Numbered from the stretch's first letter, positions 42,160 through 51,525 are shown. The stretch is 64,000 nucleotides of DNA from an uncultured Lachnospiraceae bacterium (GCA_910585295.1 CAJUDE010000025.1:20469-84468), one strand, 5' to 3'. Translations and numbers: made by a program. Notes: a model not told the origin generated them from the letters alone.

Positions 42160-43797
42160 TTACTCCTGGCTGCTTATAATTGTAACTTCATCCCCCTCTT
42201 CATGGGTTCCAGGATCTGTAATTACCTGTTCCCCAACCTCAATCCCTTCTGTGATTTCTATGCATTCATCCGAAGTTACGCCGGTCGTTATGGCGCGTTT
42301 TGCGAGGACCCCATCCTCGCTTACCCAGCAAAACGTCCCATCCTTCCCGATATTTACTGCCTCTATTGGAAGGATAACCACATCCTTTGCCTCTGCCGCC
42401 AATATCTTCACTTTGGCGTCCACGCCCAGGAAAATATTCTCATCTGGATGGTTTAAATGCACCGTTGCCTGAATGCCCGCTGCCGCTATTGCGGCCTGGT
42501 TCGTCCCTGACGCCCCTTCTGTGGCAATCCGGCTGATACGCTTTACTGTCCCTTCGTAAGTCTGCCCCGCAAAGGTAATTTCTGCTTTCTGCCCTTCCTT
42601 TACTTTGTCATAGACACTTTTTGACAAAGTGACCTCTACATTTACATTGTCAATGCTCTGCAGTGTAAAAAGCTGCATTCCCTGTGAAACGGTAGCCCCT
42701 TCTAAGACCTGTTTGTCAGAAACCACCCCGTTAAATTCTGCTGAAATCCCCTGCTGCCCCTGCAAAATCAATTCCTCTAAAGACTTGCTCTCCAATTCCG
42801 CAAGGTTGTTGTTGGTCTGCATCTGGGCCCTTGCGGCGCTGCTCAATGTCCCTGCATCTGCTTGGGCAATAGAGTTCTGTCCCTCCAGCCTAGCCTTAAG
42901 CTCTGCAAGCTCCGCCTGGGCGGCCTCTAGCTTCTGCTGAAGCTCCCCGCTTGACATGCCGCCATCTTGTATAGCCCCCCCTGTAGGCTGCAGGGCTGCA
43001 ATCTGGGCGTTTAAGCTGTTTACCAATTCCTGCGTTTCCTCCAGTTCCCCATTTGCCGCCGCCAATGTTTCATTTGCGGCGTTTAACGCATTCCGTGCCG
43101 CCTCTAATTTTTCTGGGTCTTCAGAAGCCGCCGCTGCCTCAAAATCCACCTGTGCTTTCTGCTGCGTGACTTCCGCCTGCCCCTTTTGGGTTTTTGCCGC
43201 TTCTAACGCCTTTTGCGCTTCCTTCAACTCTTTTTCCAATTGCCCTATCTGCGCGTTTATCTGAGCCAATTCCTGCTGTTTGGCCTCCGCCTGCGCTTTG
43301 GCCTCATTGGAAATAGAGGCCGATAAATTTGCCACCTCTTGCTTTTTTGCATCGACCTGCGCCTGTAGGGAAGCTGCCTGTGCTTTGGCCTCCGCCTGTT
43401 TTACCGCCGCCTGGTTGGACTTATTTACGGTATCCTGGTAGCCCAACTGGTTCGCCTTTACTGTAAGCTCCGCCTTCTGGTTTTGGCTCTCTAAGTCTTT
43501 TAGGTTAAATGTCACCAGCTTCTGCCCTTCCTTCACCAAATCCCCCGGTTGGAATGGGGCGGTTTCCACCTGGGCATTCACTGGGGAGAATATGGTTTTT
43601 TGCTCCCCGCTGACCACTGTCCCATTTGTTTCTATGGTCTCTGACACATTTCCCTTTTCCACTGTAATTGCTTCCACTTCCATGGCCCGCGCCATAGCCT
43701 CCCCTGCTTTGTTTGCGTTGTTTACTGTAACAATGGCAATCACGGCAGCCAACGCTGCTGCTGGAATTGCAATTTTCCATAACTTCTTCTTTTTCAT
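42160..43797 (-). CDS. HlyD/MacA-type efflux adaptor
   Basis: 545 residues, larger than usual (~400) because the coiled-coil hairpin is long. N-terminal helix (~7-25) anchors it; a lipoyl half-motif starts at ~50 (VSETIETNGTVVSGEQ), then ~220 residues of Ala/Gln/Glu/Lys-rich coiled coil (~110-330), the second lipoyl half with ISAEFNGVVSDKQVLEG, and beta-barrel plus proximal domains. Links the ABC pump to the cell envelope. Between ATPase and permease genes. Confidence 0.9.
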   Translation of the reverse strand: MKKKKLWKIAIPAAALAAVIAIVTVNNANKAGEAMARAMEVEAITVEKGNVSETIETNGTVVSGEQKTIFSPVNAQVETAPFQPGDLVKEGQKLVTFNLKDLESQNQKAELTVKANQLGYQDTVNKSNQAAVKQAEAKAQAASLQAQVDAKKQEVANLSASISNEAKAQAEAKQQELAQINAQIGQLEKELKEAQKALEAAKTQKGQAEVTQQKAQVDFEAAAASEDPEKLEAARNALNAANETLAAANGELEETQELVNSLNAQIAALQPTGGAIQDGGMSSGELQQKLEAAQAELAELKARLEGQNSIAQADAGTLSSAARAQMQTNNNLAELESKSLEELILQGQQGISAEFNGVVSDKQVLEGATVSQGMQLFTLQSIDNVNVEVTLSKSVYDKVKEGQKAEITFAGQTYEGTVKRISRIATEGASGTNQAAIAAAGIQATVHLNHPDENIFLGVDAKVKILAAEAKDVVILPIEAVNIGKDGTFCWVSEDGVLAKRAITTGVTSDECIEITEGIEVGEQVITDPGTHEEGDEVTIISSQE

Positions 43798-43808
43798 CCT
43801 CTTTCCTC

Positions 43809-44519
43809 CTAACCCAATTCTGGCGCCGAAACATCTGAGTTATAATAATCCTCTACAATCCTGCCGTCTAAAATCCGCACCACCCGTTTTGCCTGGCTTG
43901 CAATCTCATTGTCATGGGTAATCAATATTACGCTCCTGCCCGCTTGATGCAAGCCTTTTAAGATTTCCATAATTTCCAATGTGGAAGCAGAATCCAAATT
44001 CCCGGTAGGCTCATCCGCCAAAATCACTGGCGGCTCTGCTGCAATTGCCCTGGCGATGGCAACTCTTTGCTGCTGCCCTCCTGACATCTCCGAAGGCTTA
44101 TGGCGCATACGTTTTTCCAGCCCGACTTTTGCAAGCGCCTCCTTTGCAAGCCTGTGCCGCTCACTTTTCCCAATTCCCCTGTAAATTAAAGGAAGCTCTA
44201 CATTTTCTATGGCGTTTAGGTTCGCTATTAAATTAAACCCCTGAAAAATAAAGCCGATTTCCTGGTTCCTGATTTCTGACAGCTGGTTATCCTTCATGGC
44301 GGCGACATCCTTCCCATTCAGGTAATAGGAACCAGAGGTCGGCACATCCAAGCACCCTAACATATTCATCAATGTGGACTTTCCAGACCCGGAATGCCCA
44401 ATAATCGCCACAAACTCACCTTTGTCAACCTCCAGGTCTATATGGTCCAATGCACGGACTTCATTCTCTCCTGGATGGTAGATTTTGCACATATCCTGCA
44501 CCTTGATTAAATTTCCCAA
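43809..44519 (-). CDS. ABC transporter ATPase (MacB/LolD-like)
   Basis: 236 residues from TTG 44519, preferred because GGAGAAGGG lies immediately upstream and the in-frame ATG farther out has no site. Walker A GHSGSGKST, signature LSGGQ-type MSGGQQQRVAIARAI, Walker B PVILADEPTGNLDS. First gene of the ATPase-adaptor-permease operon. Substrate unknown; such pumps export peptides or antibiotics. Confidence 0.94.
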   Translation of the reverse strand: MGNLIKVQDMCKIYHPGENEVRALDHIDLEVDKGEFVAIIGHSGSGKSTLMNMLGCLDVPTSGSYYLNGKDVAAMKDNQLSEIRNQEIGFIFQGFNLIANLNAIENVELPLIYRGIGKSERHRLAKEALAKVGLEKRMRHKPSEMSGGQQQRVAIARAIAAEPPVILADEPTGNLDSASTLEIMEILKGLHQAGRSVILITHDNEIASQAKRVVRILDGRIVEDYYNSDVSAPELG

Positions 44520-44613
44520 CCCTTCTCCCTTCCTTTCTTTTATTTTCCTGCCTATCACGTTCCTGGCTTTCATTTTTACCATTTTATCAATTGCTTCTTA
44601 ACATAATTTTAAA

Positions 44614-44634
44614 CTTATCTTACGCTTATCTTAC
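44614..44634 (-). promoter_or_regulatory. Direct-repeat regulator site upstream of the ABC efflux operon
   Basis: Two copies of CTTATCTTAC (44614-44623 and 44625-44634) at 11-base spacing, read on the minus strand GTAAGATAAG twice. This spacing is typical for OmpR-family response regulators. It lies ~95 bases before the ATPase start. Confidence 0.45.
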
Positions 44635-44809
44635 ATTTCCAACATTTTTGGATACCCTGGGGAGCCAGGTTTTTATCCCTTAATAAATTAAACGAATATT
44701 TTCAACAAATTGCTTCAAAATTTTTCCAGTTTTATAGTATACTAATAGAAGCACACGATATCCAAAATCCGTGTGGCTTATGCCAGCAGAACTAAGGAGG
44801 CGAGTACTT

Positions 44810-45784
44810 ATGAAAATTATAGATATGCACTGCGACACCATTTCCCGCATCTATGAGGAACGCAGGCAGGGGAAAAACCCACGGCTTCGCAGCAACTTTT
44901 TTCAACTGGATTTAGAAAAAATGAAACGTTCTGGATACCTGCTCCAGAATTTTGCCATGTTTTTAGACCTCAAAGGGACTTCCACCCCCTATGAAGACTG
45001 TAAACAGCAGATTAAAACCTTCCAGGGAGAAATGGAGAAGAACCAGGATATTATTTCCACAGCAACCTCTTATGCGGACATCCTCGCCAACCAAAAACAA
45101 GGCAAAATGTCCGCGCTGATGACGATAGAAGAAGGGGAAGCCTGCGAGGGAAGCCTGGAAAAATTAGAAGAATTCCATCAGCTTGGCGTACGCATGATGA
45201 CTTTCACCTGGAATTACCCTAACAGCCTTGGCTTCCCTGGGGAACCTGCGGCCAGCCATTTGGCGCAGTCCCAGGGGCTTACTTCCCGTGGGGTGGAATT
45301 TTTGGGGCATATGGAGCGGCTTGGCATTATCCCAGACGTTTCCCATCTGTCAGACGCAGGGATTCGGGATGTATGCAGGCTTGCCAAAAAACCGTTCTGC
45401 GCAAGCCATTCTAATGCCCGCGCCCTCTGCCACAGAGGGCGGAACTTGCCGGACAAGCTAATCCGAAGCATTTCGGAACGGGGCGGCGTAATTGGCGCCA
45501 ATTATTATGGGCCGTTCCTCTCTAATACGCCAAATGTCCTGGGCTGTTATTATAGCTATGTGAGCGATATTGCGGCGCATATCCATCATATTGCAAATGT
45601 GGGCGGCATAGGATGTATAGGGCTTGGTTCTGATTTTGATGGGATTGACAACAATTTAGAAATGAAAAACTGCGGCCATATGGAATTGTTAGAGTCAGCA
45701 TTAAAGAAAACTGGGTTCCATGAAAGCGAAATTGATAAGATTTTTTACCAAAATGTATTGTCATTTTACAAAGAACTATTGTAA
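44810..45784 (+). CDS. M19 family membrane-type dipeptidase
   Basis: 324 residues from ATG 44810 (AAGGAGG seven bases upstream). Zinc dipeptidase of the renal-dipeptidase family, which cleaves dipeptides including those with D-residues. Metal ligands: IDMHCDT (His-x-Asp), ALMTIEEGEA (Glu), PDVSHLSDAG (His), and CASHSNARA (His), plus GLGSDFDG (Asp). No signal peptide, so cytosolic. The next gene starts 12 bases later, suggesting a joint role in muropeptide recycling. Confidence 0.93.
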   Translation: MKIIDMHCDTISRIYEERRQGKNPRLRSNFFQLDLEKMKRSGYLLQNFAMFLDLKGTSTPYEDCKQQIKTFQGEMEKNQDIISTATSYADILANQKQGKMSALMTIEEGEACEGSLEKLEEFHQLGVRMMTFTWNYPNSLGFPGEPAASHLAQSQGLTSRGVEFLGHMERLGIIPDVSHLSDAGIRDVCRLAKKPFCASHSNARALCHRGRNLPDKLIRSISERGGVIGANYYGPFLSNTPNVLGCYYSYVSDIAAHIHHIANVGGIGCIGLGSDFDGIDNNLEMKNCGHMELLESALKKTGFHESEIDKIFYQNVLSFYKELL

Positions 45785-45796
45785 GGAAGGAATCAT

Positions 45797-46696
45797 ATGC
45801 AAATTGCGATTGTGACCGCCCCAACTGCATTCCTCTATGAAAACAGCACGGGCAGCCGTATTTCTGACGAACTTTTGTCTGGGTGGGTTGTCTCCATCCA
45901 GGCAAAGCAACACTGCCGCCTAAAAGTGGTTACCCATTATGGCTACACTGGATGGCTGGACGATTCTGCCGCCTGCAAAGCCGCCGCAGGGCAATGGGAA
46001 TGCTGGGATACATGGCCGTGGCATGGATGGGACGGGCGAAGGGATAAGGAATGCCTAGAACTGGAAGCCTGCAAACATGTAAGGCAGGCCATCCTCTGCC
46101 GGACGTCCATAGACCTTTTGGCAAAGCCAACGGTGCAGGCACGCATCCTCACCACTTTGTTTATGGGCAGCTCTGTGCAGCTTTTGGAACCGCCAAAAGA
46201 CGGGTGGCAGAAAATAAGGGCGGCAGACGCCTCCTGCGGGTACGTGCCTTCCAGCTCCCTGCTGCGGCCCGAATGCTTGGAGCAATTCCCTGTAAACGGG
46301 CAGCAGGCGCAAATGCGGCTTCGTCATGCCATTTTAGGTTATGCCATGTCTTATTTCGGCGCCCCATACCGATGGGGTGGAAAAACCTACGCAGGGATTG
46401 ACTGTTCCGGCCTTGCATTTATGAGTTATTATATGTGCGGTATTTTGATTTACCGGGATGCCGCCATAAAGGAGGGGTACCCTGTCCGGGAAATCCCCCT
46501 CTCCCAGATACAGCCTGCAGACCTTCTTTATTTCCCTGGCCATGTTGCCCTTTACCTGGGGGAAGGGAAATATATACACTCCACCGGGAACCCTGCCAGC
46601 TTCGGCTGCACCATCAACAGCTTAGACCCCAAAGACCCAGATTACCGAAAAGACCTGGCGCTAAGCTTGGATGCCGCGGGAAGCATATTCCCATAG
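45797..46696 (+). CDS. Cytosolic NlpC/P60 peptidase with SH3-like domains
   Basis: 299 residues, no signal peptide or membrane helix. Two SH3b-like regions (~1-60 and ~90-160) precede an NlpC/P60 domain at ~175-299. Catalytic Cys in YAGIDCSGLAF, His in YFPGHVALYLG and a third polar residue in YIHSTGN. This layout is that of YkfC-type gamma-D-glutamyl-L-diamino acid endopeptidases. Paired with a cytosolic M19 dipeptidase, it would let the cell break down imported murein peptides. Confidence 0.9.
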   Translation: MQIAIVTAPTAFLYENSTGSRISDELLSGWVVSIQAKQHCRLKVVTHYGYTGWLDDSAACKAAAGQWECWDTWPWHGWDGRRDKECLELEACKHVRQAILCRTSIDLLAKPTVQARILTTLFMGSSVQLLEPPKDGWQKIRAADASCGYVPSSSLLRPECLEQFPVNGQQAQMRLRHAILGYAMSYFGAPYRWGGKTYAGIDCSGLAFMSYYMCGILIYRDAAIKEGYPVREIPLSQIQPADLLYFPGHVALYLGEGKYIHSTGNPASFGCTINSLDPKDPDYRKDLALSLDAAGSIFP

Positions 46697-46739
46697 CTGC
46701 GTCCCGCAATAGCCCTAGCTGCGCCGCCCCACTTTGCCT

Positions 46740-47666
46740 TTATCCGAATAAGGGGGTGGAAAAATAACGCTCGGCTGTATCTGGCAAGATTGTGACCACA
46801 GTTTTGCCTTTCCCAAGCTTCTTCGCAAGCTTCAATGCGGCAGCCACATTCGTCCCGCTGGAAATGCCGCAAAGGATGCCCTCTTCTGCCGCCAGCCTTT
46901 TGGAGGTGGAAAGCGCTTCCTCATCTGTAATAATGCAAACTTCGTTATAAATCTGCTGGTTTAGGATTTCTGGTATCAACCCGTCGCCAATGCCCATCTG
47001 CAAATGGGTCCCAATAGAACCCCCAGATAAAATCGCTGCATGCTCCGGCTCAACCGCCCAGATTTCCATATCTGGGTTTTCTTCTTTGATTGTCTCACCA
47101 ACCCCTGTAATCGTCCCTCCTGTCCCAATGCCAGAACAAAAGCCATGGATTGGGCCATCTGCCTGGTTCAAAATTTCAATCCCAGTCTGGGAACGGTGGA
47201 CTGCAGGGTTTGCCAGGTTCTCAAATTGCTGCGGCACAAATACCTTAGGGTCTTCCTTCGCCATGCAAAGGGCTGTCTGCAGGCATTCTTCAATGCATGC
47301 GCCAATATTCCCTGCGTCATGGATTAAAACTACCTCTGCCCCATAATGCTCGACCAGCTTACGCCGTTCCTCGCTGACAGAATCCGGCATTATAATTTTC
47401 GTTTGGTATCCCCGCACCGCCCCCACAAGCGCAAGCCCAATGCCCTGGTTGCCGCTGGTTGGCTCCACAATTATTGTGTCCGCGTGAATAAGCCCTTTTT
47501 GCTCAGCATCTTTTATCATATTATATGCTGTCCTTGTCTTTATGGAACCGCCCACGTTCAGCCCTTCAAATTTCACCAATACTTGGGCGCCCTCTGGGTC
47601 GGCCATGCGGTTCAGCCTGATTAAGGGCGTATTGCCCATCGCCTCCAATATATTTTCATAAACCAT
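46740..47666 (-). CDS. cysK: Cysteine synthase
   Basis: 308 residues from ATG 47666 (AAAGGA nine bases upstream; the longer frame runs into a repeat). PLP enzyme making cysteine from O-acetylserine and sulfide. Signatures: ENILEAMGNTPLIRLNR, PLP lysine in GGSIKTRTAYNMI, EPTSGNQGIGLALVGA, and phosphate loop GIGTGGTITGVGE. Contains SIKTRTA where CysK usually has SVKDRIA, a mild variation. A MITE-like element lies 82 bases upstream of the start. Confidence 0.93.
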   Translation of the reverse strand: MVYENILEAMGNTPLIRLNRMADPEGAQVLVKFEGLNVGGSIKTRTAYNMIKDAEQKGLIHADTIIVEPTSGNQGIGLALVGAVRGYQTKIIMPDSVSEERRKLVEHYGAEVVLIHDAGNIGACIEECLQTALCMAKEDPKVFVPQQFENLANPAVHRSQTGIEILNQADGPIHGFCSGIGTGGTITGVGETIKEENPDMEIWAVEPEHAAILSGGSIGTHLQMGIGDGLIPEILNQQIYNEVCIITDEEALSTSKRLAAEEGILCGISSGTNVAAALKLAKKLGKGKTVVTILPDTAERYFSTPLFG

Positions 47667-47740
47667 ATGCTCAAATCCTTTCTCAACTGCTGTCACGGAA
47701 ATATCTTTAAGATTATAATATGTATTCTTTGGAAATACAA

Positions 47741-47934
47741 CAACCATTTTTGAGTTTCCTTTTTTTATAATAACCAATATAATTGTGCCAAAAGGCTTTG
47801 CTGCCTGTGGCAGCATAGGCATCTTGCACAAAAAACGTCTGGAAAGCTAGCGTTCCATGGCGCTTTTATGTGCAAAGTAATGGAAACCTTTTGGCGCTGC
47901 GAACTGCAAAATGTGGAAACTCAAAACAACCATT
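47741..47934. mobile_element. MITE-like element, copy A (178 bp) with 8-bp flanking duplication
   Basis: Element 47749-47926 starts TTTGAGTTTCC and ends GGAAACTCAAAA. The 8-bp CAACCATT lies on each side (47741-47748, 47927-47934), as expected for a target duplication. Inside, GTGCCAAAAGG pairs with CCTTTTGGC and GCACAAAA with TTTTATGTGC. Shares most of its sequence with copy B at 56967-57160. No open frame of its own. The 47667-48041 gap otherwise holds only AT-rich sequence. Confidence 0.8.
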
Positions 47935-48041
47935 CCATTGATTTTTGATATTCTTTCTATTATATTTATCATATAAATATATAAAACTATTGAATTACGC
48001 AATTATCTATAATTTTTATAGAAAGAAAGGATGTGGCAGGC

Positions 48042-48776
48042 ATGGACCGTAAGTTTATCCGAAGCCTACAAATTGACTGGGGCAAAATTGAGGAAGGTTC
48101 CTATTTGCAGGAAATCCCTGTGCTTAAAAATATAACGTCCCTGGAATTCCAGGATAATATCACAATATTTGCGGGGGAAAACGGCACAGGCAAATCTACG
48201 CTGTTGGAGGCTATCGCGACTGCTTATGGATTTAACCCGGAGGGCGGCAGCATAAATTACCGGTTCAGCACATTTGACGATGTTTCACCATTGAGCCAGG
48301 GCGTACGCTTAACCAAAGGGATTTGCAGGGCTGCCTCCAATTACTTTTTCCGGGCAGAAAGTTTCTTTAACGTGGCAACCAAAGCGGAAGATTACCGGGA
48401 CTTTACGCCAAAAGAAATTTTTTATGCAAGGTATGGGGGAAAATCCCTCCACGAACAATCCCATGGGGAAAGCTTCCTGTCCTACTTCCAGTCCTTCCAT
48501 GAACCTGGGCTGTATTTGATGGACGAGCCAGAAGCCGCCCTCTCCCCACAATGCCAGCTTAGCTTATTCCTTCAAATCAGTAAAATGGCAGAAAACGGCT
48601 CCCAATTTATTATAGCATCCCATTCCCCCATCCTTTTAGGCATACCAAATGCAGGCATTATCTCTTTTGATGGCGGGGAACTGAAACGCTGTAGCTACCA
48701 AGACACGGAAAGTTACCAGATAATGGAAATGTTTATTAACCATAGAGATGCCCTTGTGAAACGGCTGTTAGACTGA
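48042..48776 (+). CDS. Stand-alone AAA/ABC-type ATPase (COG3910-like)
   Basis: 244 residues from ATG 48042; GTG 48033 is also possible. Predicted ATPase with FAGENGTGKSTLLEAIATAYG (Walker A), ABC-like signature region around QSHGESFLSYF, Walker B GLYLMDEPEAALSP and IIASHSPIL. These small proteins resemble SMC/RecN heads without arms. Orphan gene between two repeat-rich stretches. Cellular role unknown. Confidence 0.85.
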   Translation: MDRKFIRSLQIDWGKIEEGSYLQEIPVLKNITSLEFQDNITIFAGENGTGKSTLLEAIATAYGFNPEGGSINYRFSTFDDVSPLSQGVRLTKGICRAASNYFFRAESFFNVATKAEDYRDFTPKEIFYARYGGKSLHEQSHGESFLSYFQSFHEPGLYLMDEPEAALSPQCQLSLFLQISKMAENGSQFIIASHSPILLGIPNAGIISFDGGELKRCSYQDTESYQIMEMFINHRDALVKRLLD

Positions 48777-48798
48777 GCCAGCCGCCCAAAAGAACAAA

Positions 48799-48985
48799 GT
48801 GGGCAAGCCCACTTCAGCTCCCCTAACCCCTCACTCATGAGGGGCTTGGACACTTTACGCGCCGAGCACAATTGCGAAGCAATATTTTACCTCTTGTGCG
48901 AGTGCGCATATTATTTTTATCTTATAGAAAAGTCATGGACTTTAACACTTTACAGTAACACGGTCTTTCCTATAAGATAAAAAAG
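48799..48985. repeat. Hairpin repeat with conserved loop (family R2, copy b, extended)
   Basis: Starts with palindrome AAGTGGGC-AA-GCCCACTT, then a stem GCACAA/TTGTGC, then the hairpin with arms 48914-48932 and 48965-48983 (one mismatch) around a 32-base loop with ACTTTAACAC and CAGTAACACGG. Copy c differs at the arm base next to the loop (T-A there, G-C here), a compensatory change. Confidence 0.8.
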
Positions 48986-49000
48986 AATGCGCACAGCGCA

Positions 49001-49143
49001 TTCTCCGCGCAAGCATGGCTGCTTGGCTTATTACCCACTGAAGTCAAATACCCCGCCCCTTGGGGCGGGGTATTTGACCCTCGCGGCATTCGCCAAATAT
49101 CCGCGCAAGCGCGACTGCTTGGCTCATTGCTCGCGGGAATAAA
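49001..49143. repeat. GC-rich repeat, two R1 units around a 17-bp-arm palindrome (copies d, e)
   Basis: R1 partial copy d (49001-49045), palindrome with 17-base arms around TT (49043-49078; GTCAAATACCCC start), and R1 copy e (49078-49143), near-identical to copy b. It lies directly downstream of tRNA-fMet on its minus strand and would be transcribed as a tail unless termination occurs first. Confidence 0.8.
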
Positions 49144-49147
49144 TGAG

Positions 49148-49221
49148 TTGCGGGGGCAGGATTTGAACCTGCGGCCTTCGGGTTATGAGCCCGACGAGCT
49201 TCCAGACTGCTCCACCCCGCG
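49148..49221 (-). tRNA. Initiator tRNA-fMet (CAT)
   Basis: Cloverleaf of 74 bases without encoded CCA. Anticodon loop CTCATAA gives anticodon CAT. Two features mark the initiator: base 1 is C opposite A72 (unpaired) and the anticodon stem has three consecutive G-C pairs (TCGGG/CCCGA). T loop TTCAAAT is normal. Confidence 0.95.
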
Positions 49222-49319
49222 CTGATAGGTGTATTATAATCCATAATGTGGAAAATGTCAAACCTTTTCTAATACTTTTTTCCCAATTTTTATGGATAGC
49301 ACCAAAAATCCACTTAACA

Positions 49320-50561
49320 TTACTGCACTTCATGCCTTTGAAACGTACGGAAGCTCCACAAAGCCAAACCTGCTATCAGCATCAGGTACACAGGAGGAAC
49401 CCATTGGAAAAAATACAAATACCGCCCGCCAACAGCAAGAAGCTGTGGCGCCGCCATGCTGCCCACAAACATCATGGAGGTAGGAAGGCTGTTGGCCACC
49501 ATAAATAAAACGCGATGCCCTGCCACCATATAGATAAGGTACATAGGGGCAAAAATAAAAATAAAGGATACAATAATAACGCCAAAGGGCGTTTTCATTT
49601 TTGCCGAACAAAACATGACCACCATGGCAACCATACAGGCAGCTACCAGGCAGCACCCTGTGGCGGCCACTGCCAGCCCCAATAAATTTATGGGAAGGCT
49701 TAGGAAAAAGCCCAAAATACTAGCCTGCACAGGCAAGTCCCAGCCGTCTAGCCCATAGATAACCTGAACCTCTAACAGGGAGAGCGCCGCAAAAAACAGG
49801 GTGGAAAAAGCGGCAAATGAAATGCCTGTAATAACCTTAGCCCAAATCAGCTTATTTTTCCCATACCGGCACGACAATGCCAGCGCATCCATATGGGAGG
49901 AATATTCCCCGGCAAACATAGGCGCAAGGATAATGGCTATGGCAAAAGCAAGGATAATGCATGTTGGGCTTAACATCTGCAAATACCGTTCATACCCTGC
50001 CATGTTCCCATATGTAAAAGGTTTCGGAACCTTCCCATCCTCCCTCTTATGGAACTCAATTTCCCCATAGGATAGCTGCTCCCCTCCATAAATCTGATCC
50101 AGCGCCTGATCACGGAAGCTATAAAAATTTTCCCCGTCCACCTGATCAATTTCAAGGCCGTCAATACAATTTTCCAACAAACCCAGCAAATCATATAATT
50201 TGCCATAGGGGGCATAAGCCCTGTAATATTCCTTCCAGCGGCTTGCCCTGGACCCTTCTGCCCCTTCACTATACAAGGCGGCTTCCTTATCCTTCACAAT
50301 TGTTTCCATGTCTGTTTTCTTTTTCTCGAAAAAGCCCTGGTCTAGCTTTTTTATTGCCAAATCCCCCAATGCTTCCCGCTCCATTTCCACCATCTGGAAA
50401 TGGGTGGCCACTTTTTCCCCTTCCATGTAATAATTCCCATAGATTCCGGCAAAACCGCCAAACAGCACCCATGCCAAGACAACCGCCAATGCAATCCAGG
50501 TTGACCGCCTTTGGAATATTTTCCGGTATTCATACCCTGCTAAATATACTATTCCTGCCAT
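49320..50561 (-). CDS. ABC transporter permease of the sigma-ABC operon
   Basis: 413 residues from ATG 50561 (GGAGGG nine bases upstream). ABC-2-type membrane protein: helix 1 at ~18-40, a large extracytoplasmic loop (~45-200), then five C-terminal helices. No recognisable substrate motif. Last gene of the sigma, membrane protein, ATPase, permease operon; its stop is ~100 bases upstream of the tRNA on the same strand. Confidence 0.85.
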   Translation of the reverse strand: MAGIVYLAGYEYRKIFQRRSTWIALAVVLAWVLFGGFAGIYGNYYMEGEKVATHFQMVEMEREALGDLAIKKLDQGFFEKKKTDMETIVKDKEAALYSEGAEGSRASRWKEYYRAYAPYGKLYDLLGLLENCIDGLEIDQVDGENFYSFRDQALDQIYGGEQLSYGEIEFHKREDGKVPKPFTYGNMAGYERYLQMLSPTCIILAFAIAIILAPMFAGEYSSHMDALALSCRYGKNKLIWAKVITGISFAAFSTLFFAALSLLEVQVIYGLDGWDLPVQASILGFFLSLPINLLGLAVAATGCCLVAACMVAMVVMFCSAKMKTPFGVIIVSFIFIFAPMYLIYMVAGHRVLFMVANSLPTSMMFVGSMAAPQLLAVGGRYLYFFQWVPPVYLMLIAGLALWSFRTFQRHEVQ

Positions 50562-50637
50562 CACTCCACGCCCTCCTTTTCTACCTCGCTAAATTAGGTA
50601 ATTGCTAACTGCCAAATTATCAAAATTTCAGCCTGCC

Positions 50638-51492
50638 TCATTTGTCGCAAAAATAAAGATACAAATCCTCCAAGGACGCCTTCACATTGACAGCCCCCTC
50701 CACTGGCTTCTGGCTGCAGACCAGCCGCAAGAATGTGCCGTTTTGCTCCTTTCGGACATTTATGGACGGGAAATTCGCCATAAGCTTTTCTGCCGTCTGT
50801 CCATCCACAATGCATTCCCATACTTTTCCCTCAATCGCTTTTATAATTTCATCCAGGCTTCCATTATGGATAATCATCCCATCTTTCATTATAAGGACAA
50901 CATCTGCAATATATTCCACATCAGAAACAATGTGGGTAGAAAGAAGCACAATCCTGCCATCCCCAAGCTTTGATATTAAATTTCGGAACTTCACGCGCTC
51001 CTTGGGGTCTAACCCAGCAGTAGGCTCATCCATTACAAGTACTTTCGGGTTATTTAGCAGAGATTGGGCAATCCCAAGGCGCTGCTTCATGCCGCCGGAA
51101 AATGTTTTGATTTTCTTTTTTGCCACAGAAGAAAGGCCTGCCAATTCCAGCAGCTCCAAAGATTTTTCTTTTGCCTGCCTTTTGGGTAACCCTTTCAGAG
51201 CCGCTAAATACATTAGGAAATCCATTGCAGAAAAATCAGGGTAATGCCCAAATTGCTGGGGCAAATATCCCAGGACGTCCCGAAATGCTTCCTCCTGCAC
51301 CGAAATTCCATTATAACAAACCTTCCCGCTATCCGGCTTTAAGACCCCGCACATGATACGCATCAATGTGGTTTTCCCCGCCCCATTTGCCCCTAAAAGC
51401 CCATAAATGCCTTCTTTCAGAGAAAGGGAAACATGGTTCACTGCAAGTTTATTTTTAAATTGCTTCGTTACCTGGTCAAAGACAAGTTCCAT
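50638..51492 (-). CDS. ABC transporter ATPase of the sigma-ABC operon
   Basis: 284 residues from ATG 51492, chosen because GGAGGG lies six bases upstream (an ATG six bases farther would touch it). Walker A GANGAGKTTL, signature FSGGMKQRLGIAQ, Walker B VLVMDEPTAGLDP, His switch LSTHIVSDVEYI. The ~70-residue C-terminal region has beta-rich features as in BcrA-like proteins. With the permease it forms an exporter of unknown substrate. Confidence 0.94.
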   Translation of the reverse strand: MELVFDQVTKQFKNKLAVNHVSLSLKEGIYGLLGANGAGKTTLMRIMCGVLKPDSGKVCYNGISVQEEAFRDVLGYLPQQFGHYPDFSAMDFLMYLAALKGLPKRQAKEKSLELLELAGLSSVAKKKIKTFSGGMKQRLGIAQSLLNNPKVLVMDEPTAGLDPKERVKFRNLISKLGDGRIVLLSTHIVSDVEYIADVVLIMKDGMIIHNGSLDEIIKAIEGKVWECIVDGQTAEKLMANFPSINVRKEQNGTFLRLVCSQKPVEGAVNVKASLEDLYLYFCDK

Positions 51493-51525
51493 TTCCATCC
51501 CTCCATGATTTCCTAATCTTAACAA

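Noticed and set aside
42900..43300. Possible tandem DNA repeat in the HlyD gene
   Set aside because: It is an Ala/Gln/Glu/Lys-rich coiled coil at the protein level with no exact repeated DNA unit.
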